Positions 45,501 to 59,000 of a stretch of DNA of 64,000 nucleotides are shown here, piece by piece. This DNA is from Dryas octopetala (taxonomy: Eukaryota > Streptophyta > Magnoliopsida > Rosales > Rosaceae), in the NCBI GenBank assembly GCA_963921425.1, contig OY992836.1, positions 20,246,889 through 20,310,888 on the forward strand. The letters run 5' to 3'. The position numbers and the translations under genes were made by a program. Every line of letters starts with the position of its first letter. Position 1 is the stretch's first letter. The notes beneath the pieces are model-generated. The model made no database searches. It was given only the letters and a program-made list of their open reading frames with translations, and was not told the DNA's origin.

Positions 45501-48102
45501 TTTCAAAATAATTGATACAATACAAAGGCATGTCTTTTGTGTGTTAATTGATGAAATTCTGAACCTGTAAATTGTAAGTACTTTGTCAATGTTTTTTGTT
45601 GTGACAGCAAATGTTAAAGGCTTAGTAACTAGAAGGAAGCTGACACAGGATAAGGCAGACAAAGCTCTCTCATTGCTTAAAGGTGCTTTGGACTACTCTG
45701 ACTTCAAAGATGTGGATATGGTCATAGAGGTAGCACTTTTATAGTATAACTTGGAATTTTAAACTGCCAAATTTAAGTTTTTTTTTTTTTTTGGGAAAGG
45801 AAACAGCCTTCATTTCTTCAGACATGATTTCTTGTGTTCATCTGTATCGTCCACTTTTTTGGCCTGAACATCTACTGTGCACTTAATATTTTGTGTTTTA
45901 ATGAAATTGTAACATCTGCATTTTATCTTTCCAATTTCTAATAAAAAGTTATCTGATACAGTTATTCGAATTTTGCAGGCTGTGATTGAGAGTATTCCTC
46001 TCAAACAAAAAATTTTTAGTGAAATCGAGAAACTTTGCCCTTCTCACTGCATTTTGGCTACAAACACATCCACTATTGACCTCAATATAGTTGGAGAAAA
46101 GACAAGCTCTCGAGATCGCATTGTGGGGGCACATTTTTTCAGGTTATTTGATGCATTTTTCTTCCCAAATACATGCATCTTTTTCACTAAAAGAAACACA
46201 CTTCTTTGCCACTCAGAGAAACAATATCCTTTAGAAATTTCTTACTCCGTCAAAACCAATTTATTGTTGTCATTTCTTTAATTGCATTGACGCTTCTTGT
46301 AGAACGCTTTATACTTTATACTTTATCTGACATGACCCTTTGATGGACAGTCCTGCTCATGTGATGCCTCTTCTTGAAATAGTACGGACAGACAGAACTT
46401 CAGCACAAGTAATTCTTGATCTTTTGACGGTTGGAAAAGTAATAAAGAAAGTTCCTGTTGTGGTTGGTAACTGCACAGGCTTTGCAGTCAATCGAGCATT
46501 CTTTCCCTATGCGCAAGGTGCACATATATTGGTCCATTCAGGTGTGGATGTGTTCAGAATTGATAGGATCATCAGCAATTTTGGCCTCCCTATGGGCCCA
46601 TTTCAGTAACTTTCTTCCCTTTCTCTATACCTAGCCTTTTTGTGTTTTCTTTTACATTTTCATGTAGCAAATCATGTGTTTACCATTTTCAAGGATCATT
46701 TTTTCCTTAGCGTTCTTGACTTGCAGGCTTCAGGACTTGGCAGGCTATGGACTAGCCGTTGCAGTCGGAAAAGAATTTGCTAATGCTTTCCCTGACCGCA
46801 CATTTCAATCTCCATTGGTTGAGATCTTGATAAAAAATGGACGAAATGGTATAGTACTTCACCAATTATATTAATCTTTCTTTTTTTTGCGGGGTTGGGG
46901 GGGAGGCGCAACGGGTGGGAGGTATTATGAACGCTTTACTTTTGGCATTTCAGGTAAAAACAATGGAAAAGGATATTATATTTTTGAAAAGGGAACCAGG
47001 CCAAAACCTGATCTTTCTGTGCTACCAATTATTGAGGAGTCTAGACGAATTACCAATATTATGCCTGGTGGGAAGGTACTCTTGCATTACATTGGATAAT
47101 TGACGCACATCTACCCAAAATAGTATTTTAATTGGAACTACCTTATCTTGATGTAGTTGCTTTTAATTATGCACGCTTTATGTGACAATCATACTCATCG
47201 TGTTTGCTGGACTATGGCTTGCAGCCTATATCTGTTACTGACCAAGAAATTTTGGAGATGATACTCTTTCCTGTGGTGAATGAGGCATGTCGTATTCTAG
47301 ATGAAGGAATAGTTGTTCGGGCATCAGACCTTGACATTGCATCTGTTCTTGGGATGAGTTTCCCGTCTTACCGGTGAGTGCTATTTTGACCATTAATCTT
47401 CTTGAACTTTGTTTGTTTGTTTGTTTATTCTGGTTTAGTTCAAGCAGATTTCTGCAATTCTATCTTTAAGCTTTGTAGTGCTTTGATCTGCCTGCCAAAT
47501 TGTGAGGGTATTGTCTTGTGTAATTTTGACTTTGCCATGGAAGGCATCCGGACATGCCTTAAGTGTAAAGACAAGTAGTTCGGACTGTCAGGACTTGACT
47601 GACCCTCTCCATTTTGTATTAAAAGCTGGTTGCAATTGTGTATGGTTGTTTAAGTCAGTGTGTTCTGTGTAACTGAAGTATGGGGGATATGCTTTTCCTT
47701 TGGTTGGCAGTAATGATGTTAGTTGTCACATTTGCTTATTTCACTGTGTTTGATTGTTCTGTGGCAGGGGTGGTATTGTCTTTTGGGCAGATTTGGTTGG
47801 GCCCAAGCATATATACACTAGTCTGAAGAAATGGTCAGGAGTATATGGTGATTTTTTCAAACCATCAAGGTATTTGGAAGAGAGAGCAAACAAAGGCTTG
47901 CCGCTGGTGAGAACACTAATGCTTACCTTCATTCTTGAATTTTTTTCCCCTTTATTGGGATTTTGATGAATTAAAGTTTTTCTCTCTCATCCACAAAACT
48001 ATGAACTAACTTCGAGATTTTATGTAAATAATGTGACATTCTTTTCTTGTCCTGCAGAGTGCACCCTCTTCGTCATCCCCATCTTCAAGGGCACGCCTGT
48101 AA
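42560..48102 (+). CDS. AIM1: Peroxisomal multifunctional protein AIM1-type (enoyl-CoA hydratase/3-hydroxyacyl-CoA dehydrogenase)
   Basis: Catalyses the middle steps of peroxisomal beta-oxidation, needed for fatty acid breakdown and for jasmonate and benzoic/salicylic acid formation. Eighteen GT-AG exons give 724 aa; exon starts: 42560, 42756, 43051, 43205, 43346, 43536, 43704, 43989, 44496, 45014, 45608, 45979, 46351, 46727, 46954, 47225, 47768, 48058. The hydratase half has catalytic Glu115 (GLALGGGLELAL) and Glu135 (QLGLPELTLGVIPGFGGTQR). The dehydrogenase half has the NAD motif GGGLMGSG (315-322), NTSTIDL, and the His445/Glu457 pair in GAHFFSPAHVMPLLEI. The opening VGNDGVAVITIFNPPVN and overall length fit AIM1 rather than MFP2. 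The C-terminus ends SSRARL, a peroxisomal PTS1 of the ARL form rather than SKL/SRL. Confidence 0.96.
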
Positions 48103-48109
48103 GCGAAAA

Positions 48110-49012
48110 TCCTAGTTCCAGCCTGTCCTCGAGCCTTTTTACTATTCAGGAAAATAAAAATTTAGTTACTGCATTCTGTAATATTGAAAGTAACTCTGAA
48201 GGGGATTCATAAGCAGTTGGTTTCCAAAATATAAAAAGTAAGTCGTCTCCTTTTGTTTTCTTCTCTCTTTTGTGAATGAACTAATTATGCCAAATTTAGG
48301 CAGATGGACCCGAGAGGCCAGTGAATATAATTTAATTTATATCCAACCTCAGGCCCAGAATTTTTTTTTTTTAAAAAAAAAAGAGGTTTCTAACTAATAA
48401 CTGAAATGGAAAGGCATTGAATGTGTGTGGAACTTCGAACTTTGAAGTATTATGTAAAAGAGGGAATTTTGCGTACTAACCCTTTCTTAGGCTTCCGGCA
48501 TCCTAAGTTCCTAACTCAGATATCGTGCGACTGTGACCTACTCAACTAACTTGGAATTTTTTGTTTATTAAACTAACTTGAAATATAAAGAGCAATATTT
48601 TGCTCATGTGAGGAGTTATTTCTCTTCGTAAATCAATTCTAGTTTGACGTAAACGGTGTCTGTTGACTTTAAGAGAGAAATAAACGTTTTTAAACTTTAT
48701 CCTTTTTTTTTTTGGGTAAAATGATTTAAACCTTATCCTTTGCAGTTTGCACCGCTGAAAACCTCTACATTGGCCTAACATGAGCATGTGTAGCTGGATA
48801 GATGTGATTAATCAGAGCTAAACCTAAAGCTGCTATTGGCATGAAATCTCTTCGTCCTCTTTCTTGCGCAATCAAAACTTTTTCCCTAATGATTTAGGCT
48901 TTATAGAAATTGTAAGGCCCTCCGTGAAGAATAAACCCATAAATGACAGAATGACACTTGTTACGGAATAGATGGTTCAGTGACAATGTAAACTTTACAC
49001 CGGAAAAGTGTA
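48110..49012. other. Intergenic region
   Basis: 3' side of AIM1. Poly-T/poly-A runs near 48361-48383 and short ORFs only. Confidence 0.4.
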
Positions 49013-49021
49013 CAAAGTTAA

Positions 49022-49448
49022 GAACAATACTTGGGTCACCCCTTGGAGGTACCTCAAGGTCACCCCACCTCCCCAAATTATGATTTCGGCAATGTCGGCA
49101 CATAATCAGAACCATTCAATTTTTAGATAACATATTAAAGATCATCGCTGCAAAAAATCAAATCAATCGGAAATCGTTTTGTTATATAACTGTTGTCAAT
49201 TAAATAGAAAAAATCAACGGTTTGGTAAAAAAATCACTCTTTAATTGAAAACCATCTATTTTTTCTATTTAATTAGCAACAGTTATATAACTAAATGATT
49301 TCCAATTGATTTTATTTTTTACATAAATGATCTTTAATATGTTATTTATAAATTGAACGGTTCCGATTATGCGCGACATTGCCGAAATCATGATTTGAAG
49401 GGGGTGGGGTGACTTGAGGTACCCCAAGGGGTGACCCAAGTATTGTTC
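49022..49448. mobile_element. Mutator-like MITE, 427 bp
   Basis: Long inverted ends: GAACAATACTTGGGTCACCC at the left and GGGTGACCCAAGTATTGTTC at the right, exact inverses over 20 bp, continuing with small gaps through GGTACCTCAAG, GGTGGGG and CGGCAATGTCG blocks. The flanks CAAAGTTAA (49013-49021) and CAAGGTTAA (49449-49457) are a 9-bp duplication with one mismatch. No coding capacity. The central part resembles the element at 41237-41636 and remnants near 61430. Confidence 0.8.
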
Positions 49449-49884
49449 CAAGGTTAATCACAAAACTCAAGGAAAACTACGTTACATATTCCACGATGAG
49501 TGGTAACTGCTCGTTGTTTTTCCACAAATGTGAAAGGATCAAAAAGGCCAAAAAAGAAAAAGAAAACTCCTAGCATGTACCAATACAAGCTATGATGTTA
49601 ATTTTGTATTTAACAATCTAAAATTATTATCTTGTGCAATTACAAGGCTCTGCATTTTACACCACTTGGATCGAACTATGGTTGAAGCTAAAAATCTAAT
49701 CTATAAATATATTAATAACCTTACCCAAAATTAAAAAGAAAAGGAAAAAAGAAAACAGAGTAAAGTAAAAAGAAAAAAGAAAAATTTGATCCTTCTAAGA
49801 GTGGTTCCTAGTACGGTCTGCAAAGTCAGAGCGTAACAATACCTTGGGCAATTCTTGTGTGCTAAATCTTTTTACACGTCTTGT

Positions 49885-52800
49885 TTAATCTTTTGGTCTA
49901 CTATCTCCATTTTCGGGAAGGGAGGGAATTTTAGGACGATCAGTACTAAGGGCTATAACTGCTGCAGTAACCATCTGTGATGTTTTGGCTGTAAGTGCAG
50001 TTTTTGCAACACCATTGGTAACTGGTCCCTGATGATTGCCTGTTTCCATTCTTGCATTTGTAGTGCCATTGCTGAGTTGGTCTTTTTGAGTCGCTGCTTC
50101 ACTTCTGGCTAACGATGAGCACTTTGTTTCTGCAATTATAAATGGAAGAGGTACATCAATTCCCAACCTTGAAGAGGTGAAAGAAAATGGAACTATAAAT
50201 CAAAATAGACTATATATCCTGGCAATTGTCATACTGAACAGTGAAAATTGGTTTGATTACTATGGAAAACTTTTAACTTTAGACCATTCTTAGTCCAGAT
50301 AAGAAGAAGGGTTAACTTGCCTTTTATTTCTCCAAAAGTGATGAGCCTATTAAGACAGTCTCGGAACTTCGTCAAAACAATCCTTTCCTGTTCTGCATAG
50401 ACCTCTGTCATTCCTTGTCCATTAGGCAACTGTGAAGAGGTGTTGCAGCCATCGCCCATTAACCCATTAGGAGAAGCAGCTGCCATGAACATTGTATCTT
50501 GTTCATCACACATCAACGCCAAAGTTCCAGGAGACATTGGCCTCCCTTTCGGCGCATCAGCACCATCTGAATTTGAATCATCAGGGCTAATTTTATCAGC
50601 CTGGTTTGCACTAGAACAATCATCAGCAACAGCTTTTTGAGCATCAGATTCCTTTTGGCTTTGCAACCTGTCTTGCATCGTTGAAGCGAGGGAGGTTTCT
50701 GCCTGCTTCTCTGCTGCATTTCTTTGGTCTGGACAGATTAATGTACAGACTTCATAAGCAAACCCTTTTGGTCATATAAATCACAATTTTTCTTTTCTAC
50801 TAAAACCACTTGAAATGTGACTACTCAAAGCATCATCACAACAAATAATTTACCATTCAATATGTTGGATATATCATTTTGAATTGGATATAAATGCAGC
50901 ACTATAATAACACACTCATGAAAAACAATGAAATTTGAAAAGACTAATGATTCATCATTTATGAACCAATAAACTACCTGCAAGTGTCTTTGCAGCTTCT
51001 TCTGCTACTACAACCAAAACTGAGCAGAGCTCCTTTAAGTCCTGCGGTTGGATGATGTCTGCTAGGAGAGACCTTCAACAATCATACAAATTAGTTTTGA
51101 ACCACGTAGATTAACAGTTGTTTATAACAACAATCAATTATACCTGTATGTAAACTTCGAAGGCCCTAATCCTGCAGTACCACCAAGGCGAGCAACAGGG
51201 ATTGAAGACAAGGAAGCGGGTGCAGGCGCTCTGAGATGGTTTGCCTAACAATTATATAAACATGCACTTAATGATACTACTTCAAACTGGACTTCAAACT
51301 GGAGTATAGTCTTAAAATAAAAAAAGATAGAAAGAGCATTCTCCATCTTAACCACCAAAACCAGTGTCAAGATGAAATAACCCAAAAAAAAAAAATTCAA
51401 ATCTCATTAATCATAATTTCTACTCAACAATTTCAACCAAAAACCAACTTTTGGTCTATTCATCTGAAAAGTGACAATGAAAACACAAGCCACATGAGTT
51501 TATCAAAAATCATAATTATAATAGGAACAATTTTCCATCGATTTACACCAACTAATTAGCCCAATGTTATACCATGAGAATAAATTTACCTGAGGAAACT
51601 GTCCAATTCTGTGAATTGATGGATCCTTGGCTGTAGGTCCAAAGAGTTCCTGACCTTTTCTTTTCTTGGAAACTGGGGGAGATGCATAGCCAGAGGATCC
51701 AATAGCTCCAGTAATGGCAGCATTTGCTGCCTGTTGAAGATATGCCATGTTGTTGCCATGATCTCCATGGAATAAAGCTTGTCTCTCTTCACTTCCTTCA
51801 AAGTTCTTGCAGTCCATGCACTTACAGTTCTCAGAGCAGAGAATGTTGGCTTGGAAGCATTCACAGTATTTCTTGAGGCACCCTGATTTCTTGCAATGGC
51901 ATCCCTTGTTGTGCTTTCCCAAGATCAAAACCTCACCTGCTTCCTCCTACACATTTCCAAGCCGGTCCATATTCTTGTCAACAACAACCCGAAGAAGGGA
52001 ACTATAATTAAAGGACACCAATAGCAGAAAACTTATTATAGTTCTGACTAGAAGTAAAGAATTCAATTTATTATTGGAGTAAAACAAGAAATTCCCTTTC
52101 ATCCAGGCCATTCTTTGTGATGGTGTAACTCAATAAAAAGGAAAAGGCCATATACACCACACACTCATAACATGTCTCTAATGAAAAATTAAGCATATAT
52201 ATAAACCAGTTCATCAAATAGATCACTCAAAAGTAATTGGGCATGTATTGGTATTCTCATGCACTCTTAAGGGGCCTTGATCATTGTCAGGGAAATGCTG
52301 TGTCCTGAACTTCTCATATAAAGATATCTTGAATGCTGTCTCGACTTTCAACCATCATATAAGGTAAAAACTATGCTACAATGACTACACGCATATTAAA
52401 GAGAGCCCCTTCTGTAACATTGACAAATCCAACGGTGTCATGACTCATGCATAAACAGAGAGGCAGCCTCAACACCTGGCAATCAAAATTTCAAAAGATG
52501 AATCATACCTAAAAGTAGTCCATTAATCTAAGAGATGCATACCCGATTATCCCTTGTTCCATGAGGGCTGCTTGCAATTTTTGGCCTGAATGCATTTGGA
52601 TTACGCTCTAAAGTAGCTTCTACTGCATCTCGCCTAGCACCTTCGTTTTCAACATTATTGCAACAGTTGACACAGTTGCAACCGTCGCAGTAAATCCCAG
52701 ATGCAAAACACTCGCAATACCTGGTCATAAAATTACAAAAAAATCAGCTTCAAATCAATGCTTGGGTTTGTGTCCACATGTGTTATAGTTCTTTGATGCA

Positions 52801-54063
52801 CAAAATTCATGTTTGAAAAGTGTTGTAAGACAACTGAGAAATGGAAAGAAAAAATAAAAACAACCATTAAAAATTTTAGGTTACAAAAAACGGTACAGGA
52901 GTTCCAAACTGTAACAGAATATCAACTCCTAGATGGAATGGTTTTCATACCAACCAACGCAGAGAAGTTATGCACTTACAACTTTAAGCAGCGAGAGTGT
53001 TTACAGTTACACTGTTTTTGCTTCTTAGGAGTACCATCTTTTGCTTCAACATTTGGTCTTGGTCTTGATTTTGGGGATTCTGGTTTCCTAAGAAAGAAAA
53101 AAATAGGGTATGTAACATTAATAAAACAGCTTGAGCTTGCACATAAGGATTTTCACTTAAAGCCACATTCAGATGTTCCTCTGTGCACAATAACTACCGT
53201 AAAATTCAAGCTAGTACAAACAAACTTCTGTAAATGCATCAAAGATACAGAGGTAGAACAGCAACCATACCCTTATTATTAAAACTAAATTGTCAAGAAA
53301 AAAAAGTCCTGTAAAGATTAGGTTTAGCTTGTGGCAACCCCACCCAAAGAAGCAGAAAAGGTGAATTCAATTATAAATTGATCAAATGCAATTACTTTGG
53401 AAGTACAAATTTAATCCTCCCATTAGTTTACAAATGCAGTAGTTAAAGTAACCAAACTTTAGCAATGCCAATAGATTACTCTCAAAAATATCCAAAAACA
53501 TAACAACTTCACTCTCCAAAATCAAACCTTCAAACAAAGGTCGGAAGATTGTTTAATAGACCCCAAACCACACAAGCTCACAGACTATATTCTCCGAAAA
53601 CCAAAGCTCTCAAATTGGCTCCAATTTTGAGCACAATTGCCACATTATTTCACAACCCAAAAACCAAACTTCTCAATCAAATTGGACTACTAAGCAACAA
53701 ACGGACGATGAAATTATCAAGCAGCGAACTTTTCAAACAAATTAAACTTGGTTATTCATTTGAAAAGCTACAAACTTACACAGGCCTCACTGAAGGTATA
53801 GGTGGCTGTGGCGGCACCGGCACCGCCACGCCCGCCACCTGTGGCTTTGGCTGACTCTGCGGCACCATCACGGTCTGCAGTTGCGGCTTAGGGAGCTCTG
53901 GCGGCACACTCACCGAGGTTCCACCGAACCCCGTGAAATCGAGCTGCCTCGCAAGCTTCTTCGCCGGAACATCGTTCGTAGCCGACGGCGTCGTTGCAGT
54001 GACCGTGGCCGCATCCGATTGCTCCTTCTTCGGAGCCGAATCGGCCCCGTCACCTTCCCCCAT
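49885..54063 (-). CDS. TSO1/tesmin-like CXC (CRC) domain protein, TCX5/TCX6 type
   Basis: CPP family DNA-binding proteins bind TTYGAA-type (CHR) elements and work in plant DREAM complexes that repress cell-cycle and methylation genes (family knowledge). Eight exons give 591 aa: 54063-53780, 53087-52980, 52720-52543, 51946-51590, 51244-51144, 51072-50978, 50728-50321, 50129-49885. The CRC domain has a first Cys block from [17 protein letters not shown] (121 on), a linker with RNPNAFRPK, and a second block [17 protein letters not shown] (about 205-240). The N-terminus has a Pro/Val/Gln-rich stretch and the motif [11 protein letters not shown]. The C-terminal part has [10 protein letters not shown] and an [16 protein letters not shown] helix. 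Exon 7 ends with a GC donor (AAAAG/gcaagt). An in-frame ATG three codons upstream (54072) is an alternative start. Confidence 0.92.
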
Positions 54064-54560
54064 AAAATCCAAAATCCAAAATTTTTTTTTTTCAAAAATT
54101 CACCCAAAATTTTCGAACTTTTCTTCAACAAACAAACTCAATCCACTGATTACTCCCAGACAATCCCCGAGATTCCGAAAATTTAAGCGCTTTCAGATCC
54201 AAAAGACAATCAGGAACCCTCCAGAAGATTCAAACACTCAGAAACTATGTGATTCCGCAGCTCAAGATTGACGACGAAGCTCCGCCACTGGCAGCCGCAA
54301 TCGGAACGACGTCGAATTGTGAAAACAGAGAGAGAGTGGGATAAGAGAAAAATCTCGGATACAAAATGTAGAGAGAAAGAGCGAGTTAGAGAGATAGAGA
54401 AGAGATTGAGGAGAGAGAAGGTAGCAAAGGGGGCCTCTTTTGTTCTTCTTCTTCTTCGTCTCTCCTCCCTCTCTCTTCCAGGCTTTTGAATTTCAATTTT
54501 GTGAATATTGGACGGTGGGATTCGGATGCTGGGTTTAATCACACGGTAAACGTCCAAAGT
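54064..54560 (-). promoter_or_regulatory. 5' leader/promoter of the TCX gene
   Basis: GC-richer, GA/CT-rich region upstream of the start codon. Overlapping ORFs on both strands (for example 54210-54557 and 53881-54271) are low-complexity and overlap the real first exon or leader. No TATA box could be fixed with confidence. Confidence 0.45.
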
Positions 54561-54569
54561 GGCGATCGA

Positions 54570-56030
54570 CGGTGAAAATTCATAGAAGAGAATAAGGTCA
54601 CTGGCTGGCCGTCCGATTTACGAAGATACAAATTTTTCCACCAAAGTGAAAGTGGTGTGAGACTGTGAGACTGTGAGATGTGAGTTGAATTGTCCAAGGG
54701 ACGATGATTCGGTGGTCGAGGCTCCAGGAAAACATTCTATTAAGGGGTTATGATTTTGACGCGTGTTGGGTAGGTTGCTGTGAGCTGATTGGTGACGCGT
54801 GGAGTATATGATCGATGAGAATCATGAGATCACGTATTGATTGGGATTTGGATGGTGAAATCTGGGGTGATTTAATAAGATTCTCGGCCCCGTTAAAACG
54901 GTTAAAAGGTAAAAGTAAATATAAATATGAAATTGGCGCTAAAAAAGATTGTTGACTCTGAGGTGGTTAATTGGATTGGTAAGGCGGTCAATTCTTTATG
55001 ATTTGTGATTGGAGTTTGGTACGAAGCACGGAATAGACGGACAGGATGTGAAAGAATAATCTTAGATTCTTAACTGAAAACAAAAAAACGTGCAATAAAT
55101 ATGTGAATTTTAAGTCTCGTCATAGTTTCTCAGGTCCCAAATTAATTACGAAACGTAATCCATAAAAGAAAAAAAAATATTTAAAATCAACATAGTCCAT
55201 AAAAAAAGAAAAATTGGATGTCCTAAACAATAGTCTTTGTGCTAAGGTAATTTTTTTTTTTGGCCGGGGTCGCTAAGGTAACTTAACATTGCCTATTACC
55301 ATCTTATAGTCATATTCACTTTGGATTATTCTGTAATTATTCCGAATTATCTATTCCAGTCCTTCAAATAGTTATTAGAGTCCAACATATTGCATACATT
55401 TATAAGGTTAATTATGATGTCTTCTTCAAATATGAACCCAATAATACTTGTTCCTTAATGTGTGACCAGGTTCAATGCACCCATCGACAAAAGTCTCCAA
55501 TTTTCCTTGGTCCTAAAAATTCCATAACTTTTAACTTTCACCATCCAATTCCATTCTAGGTGCTGGGTAGAGAGTTTGCTGCCAGACGACATGTCGAAAA
55601 CACTTGGGAGCGTTTCCCACAAAAATATAACAAATTCATTTCAAGTCTACACAATGTATGCCCAACAGTTATTATCGCTCTCCAACACTTTGATATTATG
55701 TAAGCAATGATAGGACACAACATTAAGCCAGAGAAACTCATTGATCATTGTCTCCTTTCCAACTATTCCTTTTCGACCATTCCTTTCCAGAAGCACATAG
55801 ATAGATACAAAGAAAACAATAGCAGTGGATAATCCTTCATATGGACAACAACATCTTGAAAAGCATTAACCCAGTAGAAAAAGCATATAACCTGTTCAAA
55901 GTCATAAAACCAATTCAAAAACGAGATACTAAAGTTAGTACTAAGCTATGCGCATTCTTCCTTACTCTCTAAATGAAAAACAGATATCTACTCTAAGACA
56001 AAATTACACCAGAAAAGCATGCCCCTGGCC
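54570..56030. other. Intergenic region
   Basis: Lies between the TCX promoter and the 3' end of the RanBP2-type gene. Only a 61-codon ORF without features. ACGCG words near 54760 and 54800 are probably part of the TCX promoter side. Confidence 0.35.
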
Positions 56031-56035
56031 CATTG

Positions 56036-59000
56036 TTAATATGCATCTCCAATTTGATCTCGCCCCATGCCGCGACGATCATCTCGTCCCCTACCCATGT
56101 ACATAGGCCGGTTATAGTCTTTTGGTGGTGGGCCACCCCTTAACGGTGACCGGCTTCTCTCTCTAACATTATGTGCCCATCGGCCACGGTGAGGAGGAAG
56201 TGGTGGTGGTGGTGATGGAGGAGATGGTGGTCGCCTTTCAAATGGTTTCCTTTCATTGAAGAAGCTATCCCTTCCGCGATCTCTATTACCCCAATCCATA
56301 GGAATAGGCCTATCAAACTTGGCTCTTCCTCTATAGTTGTCTGGGTAATCAAACCGATCTCTTCGCATTTGGTGATCAGGAAACCTGCCTTCATGCCTTG
56401 GAGGTGGCAGCCCAGCTCCAAACTCTCTAGGGCCATCTCTAGCCCAGCCACGAGGAGGAGACCTATAGCCATTCAAGGCCCTTCCAAAGGGAGGATCAAT
56501 TGGGGTACCAGGGAAGCGTCTAGGGGGAGCATTTGGAGGTGGTGGGCCAGGATAACCCCTTCGAGGACTTCCCCCAGGTCCATAGCGAAACTTATTGCAC
56601 TTGTTGCAGTACTCCCGCCTTGCAAAGTTAAGGTTGCCACACCTGGAGACAAGGATGTGAACATGATGAATGCATAATTACATATTTACATGCATTGCAA
56701 AAAGAAAGGAAAATTGAAAGGAAAAACATTCAAACCTACACCAAAATTGGAAAATGAAACTGCTAAGACTATTAAAATTTAAAATTATATTCTGAACACA
56801 GTGATTGGCTTCTAGCACAAACTTATTAAAAATTAGACTGCAAGGAACAACATTCAACTAGGATAAGCACTAATTCTCTACTAAATAAATTTGAATACAT
56901 TAAATTCTTAAATCTGGTAAGAAGATTTTTTAAAGTCTATATGTGTGCCTCTCTCTATTGTCCTTCCCTAATTCAAATACCCTGCCTTTTAAACTAATAT
57001 CACAAGGAATCAGAACCATGAACCATCTCATGCAATTATTGCAATCGTAGTGCCAACAATTTCTAAAAAGGAAAACCTAAAACAAGAAAAGGACAAGGAA
57101 AATGAAAATGAAAAACTAAAACAAAGAAAGGGGGAGGGGAGGAGAATGAACTCACTCAGGATCTGGGCAAAACCAGTCTCCATCCCTTGGTCGCACATTT
57201 GGATTGTTTCTACTCCCATCACCTCTGAACGACCCAGGACTGAGCCCAGGCCCATCTAAACCTCTACCAAATGGCCTGCCAGCGCCCCTTCCTCGAGCAT
57301 AAGGGGATGAGGTGTCTCGAAATCTACCAGGATCCCGTGCACTGCCAAACTCACGACTGCGTGGTAGGCCACCTGAATGATCATACTCAGAATTGTACCG
57401 ATGATCTGCATCCCTACGGCGTACAGGAGAAGCAGAACCTGCACGCATTCTATATCCTGGAAAAAGGTAGTGAATTGTAAAGATAAGCAACCACCATTAC
57501 ACAGAAAAACAGAAAATGGGAGCATATGTACTTATAGTAGCCGAGGGATCAGGAGTTGTGACCCTGAAACTGCCAAATGATCAATTCAAAGTTTGTAATG
57601 ACTGTTACCATCACTCAGGGCATCTCTTCATTGTGGGTAGTTAAAAGAAATATAATATAAGTGTGGAAGGGAGTAAGAAGTTCAGACGACACCTGCCCTT
57701 GTTACATCTCAAACAACTGGCGCATATTACCAGTAAATACAGCAATGAGCATGTCAAACCATAAATACTCAACCTCACAGTCCTCACCACAAAGGGTAAC
57801 TACTTGCCATTGAGAACAATGAAATTACAGAGTTCCTATATTTTCAAAAGCCACATCCATCTACCATATGAACCACTACAAGCTTACCACATAATTTTAA
57901 CCTACATATCCGAAAAAACCCCATAATCATGAATCTGGAGTAACCATGACCTTGCACAGCATTCGCAGTGATAAGGAAGAAAACTTCAACCATATCTGCA
58001 GTCTACAGATAAAGAAGATGCATATGCACCTAATTGATACAAAACCAGCACAGAGAACAACAAACAAGTGGAAATTTGCTCCAAGACCTTCAGTTGAAAC
58101 GTGGCTGCAACAAGGAGCAGTGAAACCAATAGTGCACACCCACACGAAATGAACTGCCAAAGAAGAACACCCACCGAACTTCAAACCTCCAAATGATTCT
58201 ACAATTTACCCACTCCCAATTTGTTCATTTCTTTCAGAGACCATCTCGCATCTTTTTATGAAAATTCAACGAAAAACCCCAGATTTTACTAGGAAGCATT
58301 AAACTACGTGAACTTCCACCTGAACTGCAATGCAGAACCATTCTGAACAGCAGAGAGGGATGAAGCACTTAAGGCATGTCCAACCCGAATAAGTGATTCC
58401 CCAGTTAATTTGTCGCCACTAGATATTGTATAACTTAGAAAAGTGGAATTTTAAAGTAGTGGGGAAAGCAATGATCATCCGAAAATTCAAAGGTTCTGCA
58501 GCCATTTTCTGGACCAGTTCACCTCCCATCAAATATAAATATAGAAAAAACCTACAAAATTCAAGAGAACCTAGAAATGGACATACTAAAAGAAGTCCCC
58601 AGACGTTCCTGCACTCTACACCCAATTTAGCAAGGCTGAGAAGTATAAAGTCATATTAGTTACTATACAACCATCCAATTGACCCTATAAACGCATCTGA
58701 AGAAAAAGAAAAAAGGAAAAAATGAGGCCCCAAAAAAACCACCACTTATCACCAGTAAAGCCAACGAAACTAGAAAAGCTCAATGTTACCCCAAAATCAT
58801 CTTCCTTAATTTCACATCCCAACAAGGCAAATCCAGTACCACTTAACCGACCTGAATTTCCCATCATCTTGCAGTTGATAACCAAATTTTCCATCTTCCA
58901 GCACCGTCTCAAAGTAACCCAACATGATAGCATTTGATGGTTGTAAGTTCCCCACAAATCTCGCACCATGTCATGTGCCCAGAAATTCTTAGGAACAAAT

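Noticed and set aside
53776-54557. Several overlapping ORFs at the TCX 5' end
   Set aside because: Shadows of the GC-rich first exon and leader; only the frame that splices into the CXC domain is kept.
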